A stretch of DNA of 64,000 nucleotides from Mycolicibacterium sp. 018/SC-01/001 (lineage in GTDB: Bacteria; Actinomycetota; Actinomycetes; Mycobacteriales; Mycobacteriaceae): assembly GCF_007096635.1 (NCBI RefSeq), contig NZ_VKAA01000004.1:267562-331561 (forward strand). The letters are read 5' to 3'. This document shows, one piece after another, positions 63,547 to 64,000 of this stretch. Every line of letters starts with the position of its first letter. The stretch's first letter is position 1. The notes beneath the pieces were generated by a model that saw nothing but the letters and a program-made list of their open reading frames with translations, did not search any database and was not told the DNA's origin. Both the position numbers and the translations under genes were made by a program.

Positions 63547-63963
63547 TCAGCGCGTGAAGAAGTCGTGGGCGTCCTTGCGATGGAGCAGGAACACGCCGCC
63601 GCAGACCAGCACGGAGCCGACGATCACCGTGGCGGCGTAGATCAGCGCGGCCACCTCTGGCCGGTCGACGGTGAACAGCTCGCTCACCGAGAACACCACG
63701 GTGGCGATGGCGCCGCCGGTCAGCGACGTTCGCGCCCACCGGTACCCCTGGCGCATCAGGACGAGGAACGTGGCCACCACCGACACGAGAACCACCAGGA
63801 AGACCACGTTGACGGCCAGCATCAGGCCGCCCATGCGCTGCGCGCCGGTCACCAGGTCGACGACGAAACCTGCGGCCATCAGTGGCAGCGCGACGACCCA
63901 CAGCCAGAAGCCGGTGTCGACATCAGGCGGGCGGGCGGGAGACGGCCCGCCTGATGTCGACAC
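63547..63963 (-). CDS. four-helix membrane protein; 5' end lies in a long inverted repeat
   Basis: 138 residues if started at GTG 63963. Four helices, with GFWLWVVALPLMAAGFVVD near the N-terminus. The first 29 codons lie inside a perfect inverted repeat that runs to the window edge (63877-64000), and the GTG itself lies in the right arm. So the true N-terminus is uncertain, and the upstream gene context may be artefactual. It otherwise resembles the neighbouring small membrane genes. Confidence 0.6.
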   Translation of the reverse strand: MSTSGGPSPARPPDVDTGFWLWVVALPLMAAGFVVDLVTGAQRMGGLMLAVNVVFLVVLVSVVATFLVLMRQGYRWARTSLTGGAIATVVFSVSELFTVDRPEVAALIYAATVIVGSVLVCGGVFLLHRKDAHDFFTR

Positions 63964-64000
63964 CGGCTTCTGGCTGTGGGTCGTCGCGCTGCCACTGATG
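63877..64000. repeat. perfect 56-base inverted repeat (fold-back) at window edge
   Basis: 63877-63932 is the exact reverse complement of 63945-64000, separated by a 12-base loop. It reads CATCAGTGGCAGCGCGACGA inward and its complement outward. The repeat is still running at the last base, so its full length is unknown. It copies coding sequence (the segment GFWLWVVALPLM is encoded on both strands), which is what a fold-back chimera or contig-end artefact would give. Confidence 0.9.

Overview
The window is a dense, GC-rich stretch of an actinobacterial chromosome, almost certainly a rapid-growing mycobacterium (Mycolicibacterium-like). Genes abut or overlap by 1-4 bases, GTG starts are common, and gene content and order match the menaquinone/cytochrome c maturation region of M. 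tuberculosis (roughly Rv0558 back to Rv0524), with many insertions. No rRNA, tRNA, CRISPR array or insertion sequence was seen, and no gene-free stretch exceeds 300 bases.

Layout. 1-8774: partial esterase, menG/ubiE, an SDR, a lipoprotein, a small SAM methyltransferase, the mannosyltransferase MgtA/PimB, a DsbA-like lipoprotein, and the unit bpoC-like hydrolase/menD/DUF3592. 8795-12465: a DUF559/AbiEi-like gene between two copies of a 53-base palindromic repeat, a GlxA-type AraC regulator with a DJ-1/PfpI partner, and menC. 12542-16418: a SOUL protein and two acyl-CoA synthetases, the second pair divergent around a perfect KstR-type box. 16504-19524: a tightly overlapping GT2/acyl-CoA dehydrogenase/PIG-L deacetylase/methyltransferase operon of unknown product. 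19577-26579: HAD phosphatase, F420-type nitroreductase, menB, SDR, VOC protein, DUF3349 genes on either side of pitA, and menE. 26576-30511: an Asp23/DUF6286/phospholipase D/CsbD envelope-stress-like operon. 30735-37361: a polytopic membrane protein, a GT2/DUF2064/methyltransferase/cytochrome b-molybdopterin oxidoreductase operon, and a two-component system. 37439-44581: nitronate monooxygenase-like enzyme, epimerase, MTA phosphorylase, a frameshifted Emb-type arabinosyltransferase paralogue and menA. 44529-50012: Clp-N protein and a MoxR/DUF58/VWA/TPR cluster. 50022-58017: small proteins, a MinD-like ATPase and the System II cytochrome c maturation operon headed by hemL. 58093-63963: F420 nitroreductase-like protein, P450 with a pyridoxamine-oxidase-like partner, TetR/MpaB-type oxygenase pair, and four small membrane proteins.

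How the genes work together: six menaquinone genes (menG, D, C, B, E, A) spread over 43 kb supply the respiratory quinone. The bpoC-like hydrolase next to menD is a candidate for the MenH step. The ccs/res genes mature the c-type cytochromes that the quinol pool feeds, and hemL makes the tetrapyrrole precursor for heme.

Most interesting non-textbook features: two compact uncharacterised operons (16504-19524 and 32016-35530, the second sharing a paralogous methyltransferase with position 3237); three families of small palindromic intergenic repeats that supply stop codons or C-termini to neighbouring genes; a KstR-like box and a PHO-box-like repeat; the frameshifted Emb paralogue; and a 56-base-arm perfect inverted repeat at the right edge, which looks like a fold-back (possible contig-end artefact).
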